A stretch of 64,000 bases of DNA from Herbinix sp. (GCA_028691795.1 JAQUYQ010000001.1:1-64000), one strand, 5' to 3'. Counted from the stretch's first letter, positions 37,401-45,078 are shown. Notes: a model not told the origin generated them from the sequence alone. Translations and numbers: made by a program.

Positions 37401-38044
37401 GCCGTATCGATATTATATGCCCTTATAACAGTATGTCCAACGGCATCAGTTTCACAAAAATATATTATCCCATTATAATAATGGGCGTGTTTGTTAAAAG
37501 GGACTGAACCACCGTTTGTGTTAGTTTTAAACCAAGAATCTTTTTCGATATCATATATCAACAACGAAGGAGATAAAACCCCGTCAACAAATAAAACTTG
37601 TAAATATATTTTTCCATTAACATGAATACATCTTGTTGCTGATCCCATCATGGTATTATTACAGATTGTCCAAGGACAATTATTCTTTTTTTCCCAACGA
37701 TCGGTCTCAATATTATACACTTCAACATTAGAAAAAAATGTTAGTTGATCTGGAGTTTGCCCACCAAAATAATACACAAGATTACCAATTTGACACCAGT
37801 AATATCTTACTTTTCTATTGGGGTTTGATGTATCTCCCAATTCAGCATAATCCATTATTTTATTTAATTTTGGTGCTGAATTTCCGGTTTTAAAATCTCC
37901 GGATATATTCTTACCAAGACCAAATTTACTATTAAAAGATATATTTTCAAACTGAGTGAAATCTATATCTTTATTAATTTCATTCATTAATGTAGTATTT
38001 AAACTTTGTGATTCTGTAATCACGCTATCTTTAAATAAGTTCAT
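31454..38044 (-). CDS. Giant multi-propeller kelch protein, 2196 residues
   Basis: ATG 38044 follows AAAAGGAGAGGATAAA. A short N-terminus of about 80 residues (MNLFKDSVITESQSLNTTLM) is followed by kelch blades almost to the end. Examples are VYYFGGQTP, LYIIGGTDS, IYVVGGLGS, IYCFGGYTG, IFTFGGTSD, IYTIGGNYN, IYVIGGLYS, IYYIGGSIG, IYVFGGLKN, IFCFGGYDA, IYLFGGWGY, IYFIGGRNN, IYLIGGTDA and IYIVGGQNA. I count roughly 30 blades in at least four blocks, separated by non-kelch linkers, so several propellers in tandem. No enzyme motif is seen. A multivalent host-binding fibre or whisker is the likeliest role. Confidence 0.83.
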   Translation of the reverse strand: MNLFKDSVITESQSLNTTLMNEINKDIDFTQFENISFNSKFGLGKNISGDFKTGNSAPKLNKIMDYAELGDTSNPNRKVRYYWCQIGNLVYYFGGQTPDQLTFFSNVEVYNIETDRWEKKNNCPWTICNNTMMGSATRCIHVNGKIYLQVLFVDGVLSPSLLIYDIEKDSWFKTNTNGGSVPFNKHAHYYNGIIYFCETDAVGHTVIRAYNIDTAIDEYVAYEFDTGSCSFIGVNNKLYIIGGTDSDKSTNTFIEIDLDIEYLEPITKLKNLEVMNKPRRWSNVIYYKNRIYVVGGLGSNIVSDPENSNGIDKYLYAEESFEFYDLSSGKWSDIYELNNYIYMAQSIIYKNYLFLLNGYGAVRSSSDFLDDSAISHLLNFAYFKIDLISMKDLSFKRSIYNVYGTMNSISYKNKIYFIGGSWRNKGTPTSSMVQIYDIKHNIWRMGAPKPTPTRYTIVAKYSGKIYCFGGYTGSIYISNIEIYDIGTDSWSSGGTTPVPFMNTQPVIYGDELYITNGHSSDTSFRKYNFVTNTWTTLTHPTGTRLMLNATVLYHDKIFTFGGTSDTTTYLNNCYMYDIALSKWFIKKNLPMSIRLMQTVVHGDKIYLISGYSGKWEGIMYVYDVNKDEYETKYIPFVGMVGANIIGNKIFCFGDYIAINSLYSKIFVYDIDNDSWMNFHDDIKIDFEDRPLPMSIEEYKSKLHNEISPNLVLDNVDLYKNFMDGKFVSDLIPNYKTSNFDITTTDTGGVSDRMYAPLVSDDRYIYIVHGYDNISVSYNNILIYDTTTKEYKVSSSDSSGRHSLTAHIHEGRIYTIGGNYNNNATIGIYDIATDTWRTANNSGSKNTRWHYSVLVDNKIYVIGGLYSVSGGTYEISNLVQVYDILTDTWENKSNMLTGARYPSGAYHNGKIYISGGEIGDYATPTSTRKTQIYDISSNTWKYGPDCDYTFIGQFAVVYGDKIYFNNGGISRICIFNTFSETWTYSSNYMTTVNGRWVDAYIINEKIYYIGGSIGSLNVQRYDINTNIISYINTSLIGRTHHNVGYINNKFYLFGGRTSETANNYTIQEIDMLDNYGVSILDPITNEYQYITIPSSDIKADASKINMNLNQNHLVITHNSNNVYNYLDINIKNSIKTSKTDIPFFYKGANHKAFYNNGKIYDNLLYTEDKQYETKREWEVISEMPFPAEDTTAQYYNKKIYVFGGLKNETATQSDRLNTLQIYDTITNTWDFGEPMPISLIHHKSVLYKDKIYIFAGTTYSSSSNKTYIYDILSNTWSTGANMPSAIHDFLCVEYNGVVYCLFGYDDSPSVTKNHFEYNIEANTWADYTSSKIAPVNQRSASGVLWGSYPEIFCFGGYDAVNTTFSHIYGYKNGVWYDEGTLPTAIGTANVVAYNDYIYLFGGWGYTNNDILWIYNPRNKEAVQFNTALYGAQEAGYCLGDGKFYVIGGKDSYCVIQKNVQCIDLRLYDKEFTIDNGIIKGFTLEDRSTYHKQTSYYHMNNTITNESYTICNDYYMSPYKDLMEPPVNPSSSTSQGMMSGENAIFGPTNQTGGISAYNYNIFTNRYSQLANPPELFFYAKPIFHNNKIYFIGGRNNTSPYIIQKLFIYDMITNTWSYGAPPLVRVDLIYPILYNNKIYVFGGRLSFDSTKSQCSKKAQIYDILSNTWSYGADLKTQRYEYVAKLQGDKIYIINGYTSSTTELNTISAINNIEIYNIANNTMIDKPSDSQFLHHNCALGEFRNTVIVDSDIQPPRVWNPNTCDMETRPYSITNNAHGIRFNDKNYIYYSVERTKGFRRFDMALMETLYNTKSSFMIGTYICLNTPEYAYLRNVLTGEFHFIEGVNLFKYKNSFAFIKDGTLNLIEVKDNIDLKFSYMGDKREDFSLADINLFHGGRVESNGEIFELSGAHLNVATLQTVKKYNIIKNTWETMNIAVPTAFYGACFGLYRDKIYLIGGTDASQLVQIYDIKNNSWLSGKNSPIEIRSFIPTNAIHTGKIYIVGGQNASNTLNTMYSYDIENDYWGEEPSLPFDLRWATYSIAGDRIYVFGSSHSENRINVIIYDIIEKKWSYSSPLEYNSQGCPCVIFDNQSYNFYGYCQITKNADKLKVFSIDDERWIKKIPLHADYTFDTPEVFLYKNKIYIIKTVMLNRNTPSTTFAIKGMQIYDPIIDTFSDHPFEIPYFEKVPVGSANNSEVKFL

Positions 38045-38074
38045 TTTATCCTCTCCTTTTCGAGTAAAATAAAT

Positions 38075-38106
38075 AAGCCTACGTTAAGCTAAGCTAACGT
38101 AGGCTT
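38075..38106 (-). terminator. Terminator overlapping the stop of the 309-residue gene
   Basis: 12-bp arms AAGCCTACGTTA / TAACGTAGGCTT (38075-38086 with 38095-38106). One arm contains the minus-strand stop at 38084-38086. A T-rich tract (TATTTATTTTAC on the minus strand) follows. Confidence 0.85.
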
Positions 38107-39013
38107 TGTCGACATTATTGTCAATTATATCCATTAATGCATATTGATTATTGATAAATGCACCTTTATTAGCTGCAAATATATTAAAGAGAAAATGAGG
38201 TAAAGATTCCAGAGATAAAAGATTGGTAGGCTTATACATAGCGATGAAAGCCTCTAAAAATGCTCTGGTGTTTAAATCTTTGAAACCAAACATGAGTTCA
38301 TCTTCACATAAAAGATTTATAAAGCTATTGATATCTTCATAAGCTTTATTATCGACTCTACTATTAAGATCTTCGAGAATAGCGGCAACACCGCCTACAC
38401 AGTTGGTAGCCGATATGTTATAGATCTGATCTTCATTATCCATACCGAGGATATTTTTAAGATAGAACTTATTAAGAAGAAATCTTACTTTGATTGTCTT
38501 CTCTTTATCGAGGTTTAAAGAGTATTTTTTATTAAATACCTTTAATACCATATTAGCCCAGTTGTTAGAGAGCTTCTGAAGAGATGATGTGGATGATATA
38601 TTGATAATGGAATATAATTCACCCAGTATATAGCCGGCTTCCATAAGAGTATAAAGCGTTTTAGCCGGAATTTTAAAACTTCCATCCTCTTCGAATTTAC
38701 CATAAGAGTCCAACACAACAATCGGAACTGGACCATTCTTAGAATTAATTAGGAAGAAAGGGAAAGACTGAGGAATTTTACTATTATCTTTAGAGATCAT
38801 CAGTTTGATTTTCTCTCCAGAGTAAGCATTAAGAGTCTTTTCCTTAAGCGGAAATTTAAAGTTTTTATTGATAATCATAAGAGGCTCTTCCAGATGAGTT
38901 GAAGTAAGAATAATTCCAGTATCAACTAAGGACAGAATCCTTTTCTGGAGAGAGTTGTCTTTGTTTAACATTCTGTATATATAAGTGTCAGTAATAGATT
39001 TTAATCGAGCCAT
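38084..39013 (-). CDS. Unrecognised protein, 309 residues
   Basis: ATG 39013 follows AAAGGGGCTTGCTATT. First gene of the left minus-strand block, divergent from 39144. Mostly helical C-terminal half, no membrane segment, start MARLKSITDTYIYRMLNKD. No motif recognised. Because its own terminator separates it from the kelch genes, it may be expressed on a different schedule; a virion or assembly role is only a guess. Confidence 0.68.
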   Translation of the reverse strand: MARLKSITDTYIYRMLNKDNSLQKRILSLVDTGIILTSTHLEEPLMIINKNFKFPLKEKTLNAYSGEKIKLMISKDNSKIPQSFPFFLINSKNGPVPIVVLDSYGKFEEDGSFKIPAKTLYTLMEAGYILGELYSIINISSTSSLQKLSNNWANMVLKVFNKKYSLNLDKEKTIKVRFLLNKFYLKNILGMDNEDQIYNISATNCVGGVAAILEDLNSRVDNKAYEDINSFINLLCEDELMFGFKDLNTRAFLEAFIAMYKPTNLLSLESLPHFLFNIFAANKGAFINNQYALMDIIDNNVDKAYVSLA

Positions 39014-39143
39014 AATAGCAAGCCCCTTTCTATATCTTAGTATTATAAAGTTGTTCTTATGATGGGAAAGTTAATAAAATACCCATATAGTTTTTCACTT
39101 TAGCTGAAACTCTTTAATAACTAAATTAAAAGGAGATGATTTA

Positions 39144-39782
39144 ATGACACTATGTTTTAAATTCATAGACTTTATTGAAAAAGCTGCTGTGATGAAATCG
39201 GCTTCACAATTCGAGAAAGATTATTCTAATATTCCTGATGCTTTTTATAACCCTTTATATCATATCGCTATATTTGATGGAGTCAATAAACGGTTTATGA
39301 TATCTGGCTTTAGTAAACTTGAAAAGAGTATTAGATTGATAAATAATAACCTTATCAATGCTGATATAACTAATCAGGAATCATTATTACATGATTTGAA
39401 ATTTGAAATAACACTGACGACCAATGATAAAGAATTACAGGAAGTTTTCTTCGAAGCGACAACTAATAATTATCCCATATCATTTTATGAGGATATTAGC
39501 GGAGAAGAAATCATATCATTGAATCCAATTCAGTTTAAGAAGAATGATGGGATAGGACAACTTGACGCAGTCTTTGTATATTCTGATCGATATTCGCGAT
39601 TAGATTATTTGTATAAACACCTTACCGAGTGCTTCTATAAAATAGTTGACAAATTGCTTGGTGAAGGTTATTATAATATTGGCTGTGATGTATATTCATG
39701 CCACAACTTTACAACCGAGGATATCATCGCTAAATATGGTAAGAGAAAGCGAGTGTGGAAGTTTTGGAAGAAAAAGAAATAA
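39144..39782 (+). CDS. Unrecognised protein, 212 residues
   Basis: ATG 39144 follows AAAAGGAGATGATTTA. Soluble alpha/beta protein ending in a very basic tail (KRKRVWKFWKKKK) that could bind nucleic acid or membrane. Its last 28 nt overlap the PD-(D/E)XK nuclease gene in another frame, so the two are coupled. No family recognised. Confidence 0.7.
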   Translation: MTLCFKFIDFIEKAAVMKSASQFEKDYSNIPDAFYNPLYHIAIFDGVNKRFMISGFSKLEKSIRLINNNLINADITNQESLLHDLKFEITLTTNDKELQEVFFEATTNNYPISFYEDISGEEIISLNPIQFKKNDGIGQLDAVFVYSDRYSRLDYLYKHLTECFYKIVDKLLGEGYYNIGCDVYSCHNFTTEDIIAKYGKRKRVWKFWKKKK

Positions 39783-40411
39783 ATTCACACACCATATATC
39801 ATAATAATAAAGGTGAAGTTATACCAAGTGTAACAACCATTTTAAAGATAATCAACAAACCAGAGCTAGTGAAATGGGCTAACGTGCTGGGCCTAAGAAG
39901 AAAAAAATACGAGGATGAACTTAATAGAACATCTATTCGTGGTACAACAATCCATTCATTGATCGCTAACTACATAACAAATACCCCAATGATATTAGAT
40001 AAGTCTATGATGCCTTATAGAGAAATAATCCTTTCTGGTATGGATAGATTTATTTCTTGGTATAAATCACAAGATATTGTCTGTTTAAATTCGGAGCTTG
40101 TTTTAACAAGCGATTTATTTGGGGGTACTTGCGATTTTTATGGTACTTTAGATGGTCTATATACATTAATAGATTTCAAGACATCTAAAGATATCTATAT
40201 GTCTATGATATTACAGTTGGCGGGTTATATTATTCTCTTGGAAGCAAATGGTTATAAAGTCGATCAAGTTGGTATTGTTGATATACCGGAGAAAGAAGGA
40301 TTAAAAACAAAATTTTTAAATCGTTCAGAAATGGATGAATATATAAAAGTATTCCTCCTTTGTCTGGATTTCTATATTAACTATAACCGCCTTGTAGAAT
40401 CCTATAATTAA
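39755..40411 (+). CDS. PD-(D/E)XK nuclease, RecB/Cas4-like, 218 residues
   Basis: The frame starts with GTG 39755 inside the end of the upstream gene. Motifs in order: RGTTIHSLIA (His of the RecB-type family), LNSELVLTSDLFGGTCDFYG with the catalytic Asp, LIDFKTSKD as the xDxK active site, and MILQLAGYI as the following Gln-Tyr motif. Such enzymes are DNA exonucleases in recombination, repair or end processing. Phages use them with helicases or SbcCD-type partners. It heads a group of DNA and counter-defence genes. Confidence 0.82.
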   Translation: MEVLEEKEINSHTIYHNNKGEVIPSVTTILKIINKPELVKWANVLGLRRKKYEDELNRTSIRGTTIHSLIANYITNTPMILDKSMMPYREIILSGMDRFISWYKSQDIVCLNSELVLTSDLFGGTCDFYGTLDGLYTLIDFKTSKDIYMSMILQLAGYIILLEANGYKVDQVGIVDIPEKEGLKTKFLNRSEMDEYIKVFLLCLDFYINYNRLVESYN

Positions 40412-40427
40412 TATGCGAGGAGTTTAT

Positions 40428-40538
40428 ATGTATGTAATTTTAGCAATAAGTATATTCCTGAATATAATTCAGGGTATATTACTTTTCACATATATATCAT
40501 TAGTAAGAAAGTACAGAAAGTTGAAAAGGAGAATGTAA
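40428..40538 (+). CDS. 36-residue predicted membrane peptide
   Basis: ATG 40428 has GCGAGGAG 7 nt upstream. The product MYVILAISIFLNIIQGILLF is a single hydrophobic segment followed by a basic tail (RKYRKLKRRM), a typical N-out/C-in membrane peptide. Its last codons contain the AAAGGAG site of the next gene (start 40540, 1 nt after this stop), so the two are tightly coupled. Role unknown. Confidence 0.6.
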   Translation: MYVILAISIFLNIIQGILLFTYISLVRKYRKLKRRM

Positions 40539-40539
40539 T

Positions 40540-40917
40540 ATGGATATCAAATTGTCAACAATTCAAAAAAGAGAGAAGCTCAATGATGTCATCGCAAAAG
40601 GGTCGCCGGGTTTCGGTAACGCATATCATGTTTATGAAATCATAAAACATGGTGCCGATGATGATGAGGATGGGGGACCCGTTGCAAAAATTCAATTCCA
40701 AAATGGCGCTAGAAAACATATTAATTCCACACCTGGTGTTATTGACACAGACCTGTTGGAAATTGTCAGACATCGTCTTATGTGTTTTCAGTCGAGCGAA
40801 TTTAAAACAGAAACCAACGAACAGGCGCTTCGTCATGTTGAAGAAGCTCTCATGTGGTTGAACAGACGAATTGAGGATAGAATCGAAAGAGATGTTCTTG
40901 GTACGTATAACAAGTAA
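40540..40917 (+). CDS. tad1: Tad1-like anti-Thoeris protein (cyclic-nucleotide/gcADPR sponge), 125 residues
   Basis: The length and full pattern fit the Tad1 / Acb2-Tad1 hairpin family: GNAYHVYEI, then AKIQFQNGARK, then DTDLLEIVRHRLMCFQ, and a final helix HVEEALMWLNRRIEDR ending LGTYNK. Family members bind the 1''-3' gcADPR signal made by ThsB, and some also bind CBASS cyclic trinucleotides, preventing effector activation. Conserved candidates for the pocket are R58, F83, N93, R110 and R114. Assignment is from remembered family consensus, not a search. Start ATG 40540 has AAAGGAGAATGTAAT upstream; a terminator follows. Confidence 0.8.
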   Translation: MDIKLSTIQKREKLNDVIAKGSPGFGNAYHVYEIIKHGADDDEDGGPVAKIQFQNGARKHINSTPGVIDTDLLEIVRHRLMCFQSSEFKTETNEQALRHVEEALMWLNRRIEDRIERDVLGTYNK

Positions 40918-40927
40918 GTATTATCAG

Positions 40928-40960
40928 AGTAAGGATTAATTTCCTTACTCCGATTTTCTT
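40928..40960 (+). terminator. Terminator after the Tad1-like gene
   Basis: 9-bp arms GAGTAAGGA / TCCTTACTC (40928-40936 with 40943-40951), followed by GATTTTCTTTC. Confidence 0.75.
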
Positions 40961-41023
40961 TCGTAATCATTTTTTATTATATTTTTTACATTATAGTAAT
41001 CACTATTAAGGCTGGTGACATCT

Positions 41024-42223
41024 ATGAAAATAAAAACAAATAAAGAAATTTATACAGGCATTGAAATTGCCGATATTCATTGGGGTTCTCAAAACCCCAA
41101 TGCTCTTTTATTCCAATTGGAAGAAAGTTTGATTAGATTTATTGGAGATTTGGCTTATAATAAGACGCCAATCGATTATATAATTATTTGCGGAGATTAT
41201 TTTGATTCTAAGCTATCGCTTAATTCAGAACAATCAAAACTCGCAATTAGATTTTTAAAGTCATTATTAACAATTGTAAAACCATATGGTACTAAGACAA
41301 GAATTATAAAAGGTACTAAGTCTCATGATGAGAGACAATTGGAAGTCTTAACAGTTTTTGAAAATACATTTGATTTTAGAGTTGTTAATACTGTAGAGAA
41401 AGAAGAACTCTTTCCTGATTTTAAAGTCCTTTATATACCAGAAGAGTATATGGTGGATAAGGATGAATATTATAAAGAGTTCTTTAATGATACATATGAT
41501 ATGATATTTGGTCATGGTATGTTTAAAGAAATGGGAATGATGGCATTAACTCAGAAGAGTGAAGATACCCATTCCAAAGCACCAGTTTTTGATTCTAAAG
41601 AGATGATTAACATATGTAGAGGACCAATATATTTTGGTCATATACATATATCGCAGAATATAAAGGATAGAGTTTTCTATCCTGGTTCTTTTTCCCGTTA
41701 TTGCTTCGGAGAAGAATCAACTAAAGGATTTTTCTATACGATATATAATACCAAGGAAAAGACATTTAGCCATGATCTTATTCCTAATATAAATGCTCCT
41801 CTATATGATACCATAGAGATAACTTTAAGAGAAGGTTCTGATTATGATAATTCAGACATTATATCATTGATTAATTCAACATATAACAATTTCTATAGAG
41901 ATGATACTATGAAAGAATATGATCATCTACGAATCAGAATTAATCTTACTAATGCTATTACAAATCCCGGTAGTTTAATATCTATTATAAGAGAGACTTT
42001 TGGTAATATAAAGAATCTAAAAATAGATGTTAAAAATAAGATTAAAGAAGAAAAAGATGTCCAAGTTGAAAATAAGGTTAATGAGCTTAAAAAGAAATAC
42101 GATTTTCTTTTTTCTAGAGATTTCACACCAGAAGAGAAGATATCCAAGTATATTAAAATCAACTTTGACAAGGACATAACCATAGATGAAATACGACATT
42201 ATATAAATTTGGGGGATATTTAA
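41024..42223 (+). CDS. sbcD: SbcD/Mre11-like metallophosphoesterase nuclease subunit, 399 residues
   Basis: I take ATG 41024, behind GGTG with 6-nt spacing, over a GTG at 41015. Calcineurin-like metal motifs: IEIADIHWGS, IICGDYFDSKLS, GTKSHDE in place of GNHDE, FGHGMF and YFGHIHISQ. This is the order found in SbcD/Mre11/T4 gp47, which with an SbcC/gp46 ATPase processes DNA ends. No SbcC partner is in the window. The Lys-rich C-terminus (KNKIKEEKDVQVENKVNEL) is probably a helical capping region. Its stop meets the ATG of the helicase gene directly (no gap). Confidence 0.85.
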   Translation: MKIKTNKEIYTGIEIADIHWGSQNPNALLFQLEESLIRFIGDLAYNKTPIDYIIICGDYFDSKLSLNSEQSKLAIRFLKSLLTIVKPYGTKTRIIKGTKSHDERQLEVLTVFENTFDFRVVNTVEKEELFPDFKVLYIPEEYMVDKDEYYKEFFNDTYDMIFGHGMFKEMGMMALTQKSEDTHSKAPVFDSKEMINICRGPIYFGHIHISQNIKDRVFYPGSFSRYCFGEESTKGFFYTIYNTKEKTFSHDLIPNINAPLYDTIEITLREGSDYDNSDIISLINSTYNNFYRDDTMKEYDHLRIRINLTNAITNPGSLISIIRETFGNIKNLKIDVKNKIKEEKDVQVENKVNELKKKYDFLFSRDFTPEEKISKYIKINFDKDITIDEIRHYINLGDI

Positions 42224-43924
42224 ATGGCAAACATTCTTAATTTTACCCAAAATAAAATGACATTAGAAACTAAATTACCTTTTAAGTTTGATCTTAATAC
42301 GTTCAACTTATTTATCGGGTTTATATATATTGATACGAATAAAGAAATTAAAACAAAAGAACAAAGAGCAGTAACTAAAAAGTCATTAGGAAATCTTTAT
42401 AGATTATTAAAGATGACTGATGAAAAAATATATATCGGAAAGCCCGAATTAGAAGAGAGACTAAACTTTTGTATTAAGAGTTTAGAAAGCATCTTGGAAG
42501 CCAAGATGGTGACCAGAGGTGCCATAATTGAAAATATCCGGGAAATTAACAATAATATTCAAGATAATATAATTGACAATATTCCTCGATATGAAAGATT
42601 AAATCTTGATGAAATTAGATTTATAAATAGAATGATAGAGGATAGATTGAAATTCTCTTTTGTTGAGACAATCTGTCCTAGAATTACATCTTTATTAGAA
42701 ACTAAAGAATCCGGGGCTTTTAAATCTTATGCCGAAATATCTAATGCGTTATTAGATGCATGTAAAGAGTATGTTAATAAGTGTAGAGCTATAGTATCAC
42801 TTGAAGATGTAAATGAATTTTCATTAGCTGATGATAGCTTTGTTCAAACTATTGAAAAAGTTATATCGAATTTAAATGACCCGTCTAAAATTCTATATAC
42901 TGGGATAAGGGCTCTTAATACATTATTAAGCCCGGGATATTTAAGTGGTCGTTTATATACATATCTGGGTTTGCCTGGTGGTTTTAAATCTGGTTTGTTA
43001 TTAAAGAGTGCTATAGATATCCGAAAATATAATAAAAATATAGTATTAAAAGATCCTTCTAAGACTCCGTGTGTTTTATTAATAACGATGGAGAATACTG
43101 TTGAAGAATCTGTTGAGCGTTTATTTAATATGACAGTAGGTTCAGAGTCTTCAATGGCAGATATGACAACTAAGCAAGTTGTCAAAACTCTTAAGGTTGA
43201 TGGTGAGATGAATTTCGAGGGTAATGGAGATTGTGACTTGAGAATCCGTTACTATCCGAATATGTCTATTAGTACTGATGATATATACAATATTATTGAT
43301 GACCTGAGTGATTCGGGTTATGAGGTTATTGGATTAATATTGGACTATATTAAACGTATTAGACCATCTCGTCGTTCTAAAGATGAAAAAGAAGAATTGA
43401 AGAATGTTACTAATGAATTGAAGAGTATAGCGGTTCACTATAATATTCCAGTTATTACGGCTCATCAATTAAATAGAGAATCTGCTCGTATAGTTGATAC
43501 TGCTGAGTTACATAATAAATCTGATGCCACAAATGAACTTGGAAGAACACATACTGGTTCTGCTTGGGAAGTTATTGAGAATTCTGATTTTGCGTGTATC
43601 ATCAACTTAGTATCGGTTAAACAACCAAGCAAGAAAAAAACAGATGAAGATACATCACAATTTTATCTGACATTTAAACGTGTTAAGATAAGATATAAAC
43701 CGATGCAAGTATCTAATATATTCAGCCATCCGTTTGAATTTGGTAATCGTATTAAATTATTAGACGATGTTAATTTGAAAGAATCATTATCGATTATTAA
43801 CGTCAATAATGATATGAGTGGAACCGAACGAAATGAAAAAAATAAAACTCGTCGAGGAGTTGTCAATCAATTTACTCCGATGAATGATGATTATGATGCT
43901 GATGAAATATTTAAATTCTCATAA
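42224..43924 (+). CDS. dnaB: DnaB-like replicative helicase, 566 residues
   Basis: RecA/DnaB-type core in the second half: Walker A GLPGGFKSG (249-257), ITMENTVEESVERL, Walker B-like VIGLILDYIKRIRP, and VITAHQLNRESAR, the DnaB motif for DNA contact. The N-terminal half is helical and does not resemble the standard DnaB N-domain. This type drives replication fork movement in large phages. It abuts the SbcD-like gene, so replication and end processing are coexpressed. A terminator follows 3 nt after the stop. Confidence 0.85.
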   Translation: MANILNFTQNKMTLETKLPFKFDLNTFNLFIGFIYIDTNKEIKTKEQRAVTKKSLGNLYRLLKMTDEKIYIGKPELEERLNFCIKSLESILEAKMVTRGAIIENIREINNNIQDNIIDNIPRYERLNLDEIRFINRMIEDRLKFSFVETICPRITSLLETKESGAFKSYAEISNALLDACKEYVNKCRAIVSLEDVNEFSLADDSFVQTIEKVISNLNDPSKILYTGIRALNTLLSPGYLSGRLYTYLGLPGGFKSGLLLKSAIDIRKYNKNIVLKDPSKTPCVLLITMENTVEESVERLFNMTVGSESSMADMTTKQVVKTLKVDGEMNFEGNGDCDLRIRYYPNMSISTDDIYNIIDDLSDSGYEVIGLILDYIKRIRPSRRSKDEKEELKNVTNELKSIAVHYNIPVITAHQLNRESARIVDTAELHNKSDATNELGRTHTGSAWEVIENSDFACIINLVSVKQPSKKKTDEDTSQFYLTFKRVKIRYKPMQVSNIFSHPFEFGNRIKLLDDVNLKESLSIINVNNDMSGTERNEKNKTRRGVVNQFTPMNDDYDADEIFKFS

Positions 43925-43927
43925 TAA

Positions 43928-43970
43928 TATAGAGTGTTATTCCGCAATGGAATAACACTCTATATTCTTC
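43928..43970 (+). terminator. Terminator after the DnaB-like gene
   Basis: 16-bp arms (43928-43943 with 43949-43964) with loop GCAAT, then TTCTTC. Confidence 0.85.
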
Positions 43971-44009
43971 ACATTATTTTAAGAAAGTAATTACAAGGAG
44001 GAGTTATTT

Positions 44010-45011
44010 ATGACAACTCAAGTTATAAGAAGCCAATTAACCATGAATCCAGATCCAACCAGCACTACATTCAGAGTACCTTTATTTCCAGATCTGCGCA
44101 AACAACCATATACATATGGTGCTACGTGTTATTATAAAGGAAAAATATATTTTGTTGGTGGATTTAGTACAATAGTATTTAGCTATTTTTATTCTTTAGA
44201 TGTTAATACTAACAAATTAGAAGATCTTGGGTCAATACCAAATGCTTGTAGTTTTAACAAAGTCATACCATATAATAATAAATTATATGTATTGGGAGGA
44301 TATCCCTCGACATTTGGTACAAAGGTTTCTATTTTTGATTTAAATACACGAGTCTGGACTTCTGGAGCAGATATGCTTACCAGTTTATGTTGTTTTGGTG
44401 CTGTATTAGTCGGCTCCCGAATTTATCAAGTTGGTGGGCGTTTATCATCAGGTTCTGCTACCCAGAATGTATGTTCATATTACGATATTAAAGCCAATAC
44501 ATGGACCGCAATTGCTAACTTACCCGCTGCTGTTATGAGACCGGAATTAGTATATCATGATAATAAAATATATGCTATCGGTGGTTCTACTGCCGGATTT
44601 AGTGGAGTTCCTGTTCATAACGCAGTTGATTATTCGAGTGCAATTTCATCCACATATATATATAATATCGCAACAAATGGATGGGCATCTCAAATCGATC
44701 ATCAAAAGTTAATATATGGCAATCCAATAATTAAAGACGATCGTTTATATTGTATAGGATGTAGTATTGGATCTCCTCCAACTATTTCATCTTCAGGATC
44801 TACTTGGGTCTTTAATATGTCAACAGGAGCAGGAAATATTATTTCTCCTTCAGAAAACGCTATTACAAACGTTACCAATACAACGATGTGCGTTGATAGG
44901 GACCACAATATAGCGTATTTAATCTCCGGCTATGAGGTCAGAACGATTGATCTAAATAAATTGACTCCAGGTTTAGTTCCATATAATAAGTTCTTCGGTG
45001 GAAAGATTTAA
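44010..45011 (+). CDS. Free-standing kelch-propeller protein, 333 residues
   Basis: ATG 44010 follows AAGGAGGAGTTATTT. Almost the whole protein is one propeller of about six blades: IYFVGGFST, LYVLGGYPS, IYQVGGRLS, IYAIGGSTA, LYCIGCSIG and a last imperfect IAYLISGYE. No signal peptide or anchoring N-domain is visible, unlike the giant kelch fibres on the other strand. It could be a small fibre-tip, a soluble decoy, or an intracellular effector binding host protein. Its plus-strand position among replication genes separates it from the late tail blocks. Confidence 0.78.
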   Translation: MTTQVIRSQLTMNPDPTSTTFRVPLFPDLRKQPYTYGATCYYKGKIYFVGGFSTIVFSYFYSLDVNTNKLEDLGSIPNACSFNKVIPYNNKLYVLGGYPSTFGTKVSIFDLNTRVWTSGADMLTSLCCFGAVLVGSRIYQVGGRLSSGSATQNVCSYYDIKANTWTAIANLPAAVMRPELVYHDNKIYAIGGSTAGFSGVPVHNAVDYSSAISSTYIYNIATNGWASQIDHQKLIYGNPIIKDDRLYCIGCSIGSPPTISSSGSTWVFNMSTGAGNIISPSENAITNVTNTTMCVDRDHNIAYLISGYEVRTIDLNKLTPGLVPYNKFFGGKI

Positions 45012-45036
45012 TTATATGATATCTATAATTAAATAA

Positions 45037-45050
45037 ATATATATTATTAT
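45037..45050 (+). promoter_or_regulatory. Candidate phage promoter motif variant ATATATATTATTAT
   Basis: Variant of the recurring motif, 42 nt before the ATG at 45079. It overlaps a small inverted repeat (ATATATTA ... TAATATAT). Weaker support than the 571, 2985 and 8705 copies. Confidence 0.35.
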
Positions 45051-45078
45051 GGTAATATATAAGGAAAGGTTGATAAAT

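Noticed and set aside
39014..39143. tRNA or small RNA gene in the divergent gap
   Set aside because: No cloverleaf, no conserved T-arm sequence and no strong hairpin; it most likely holds the two promoters, which I could not define.
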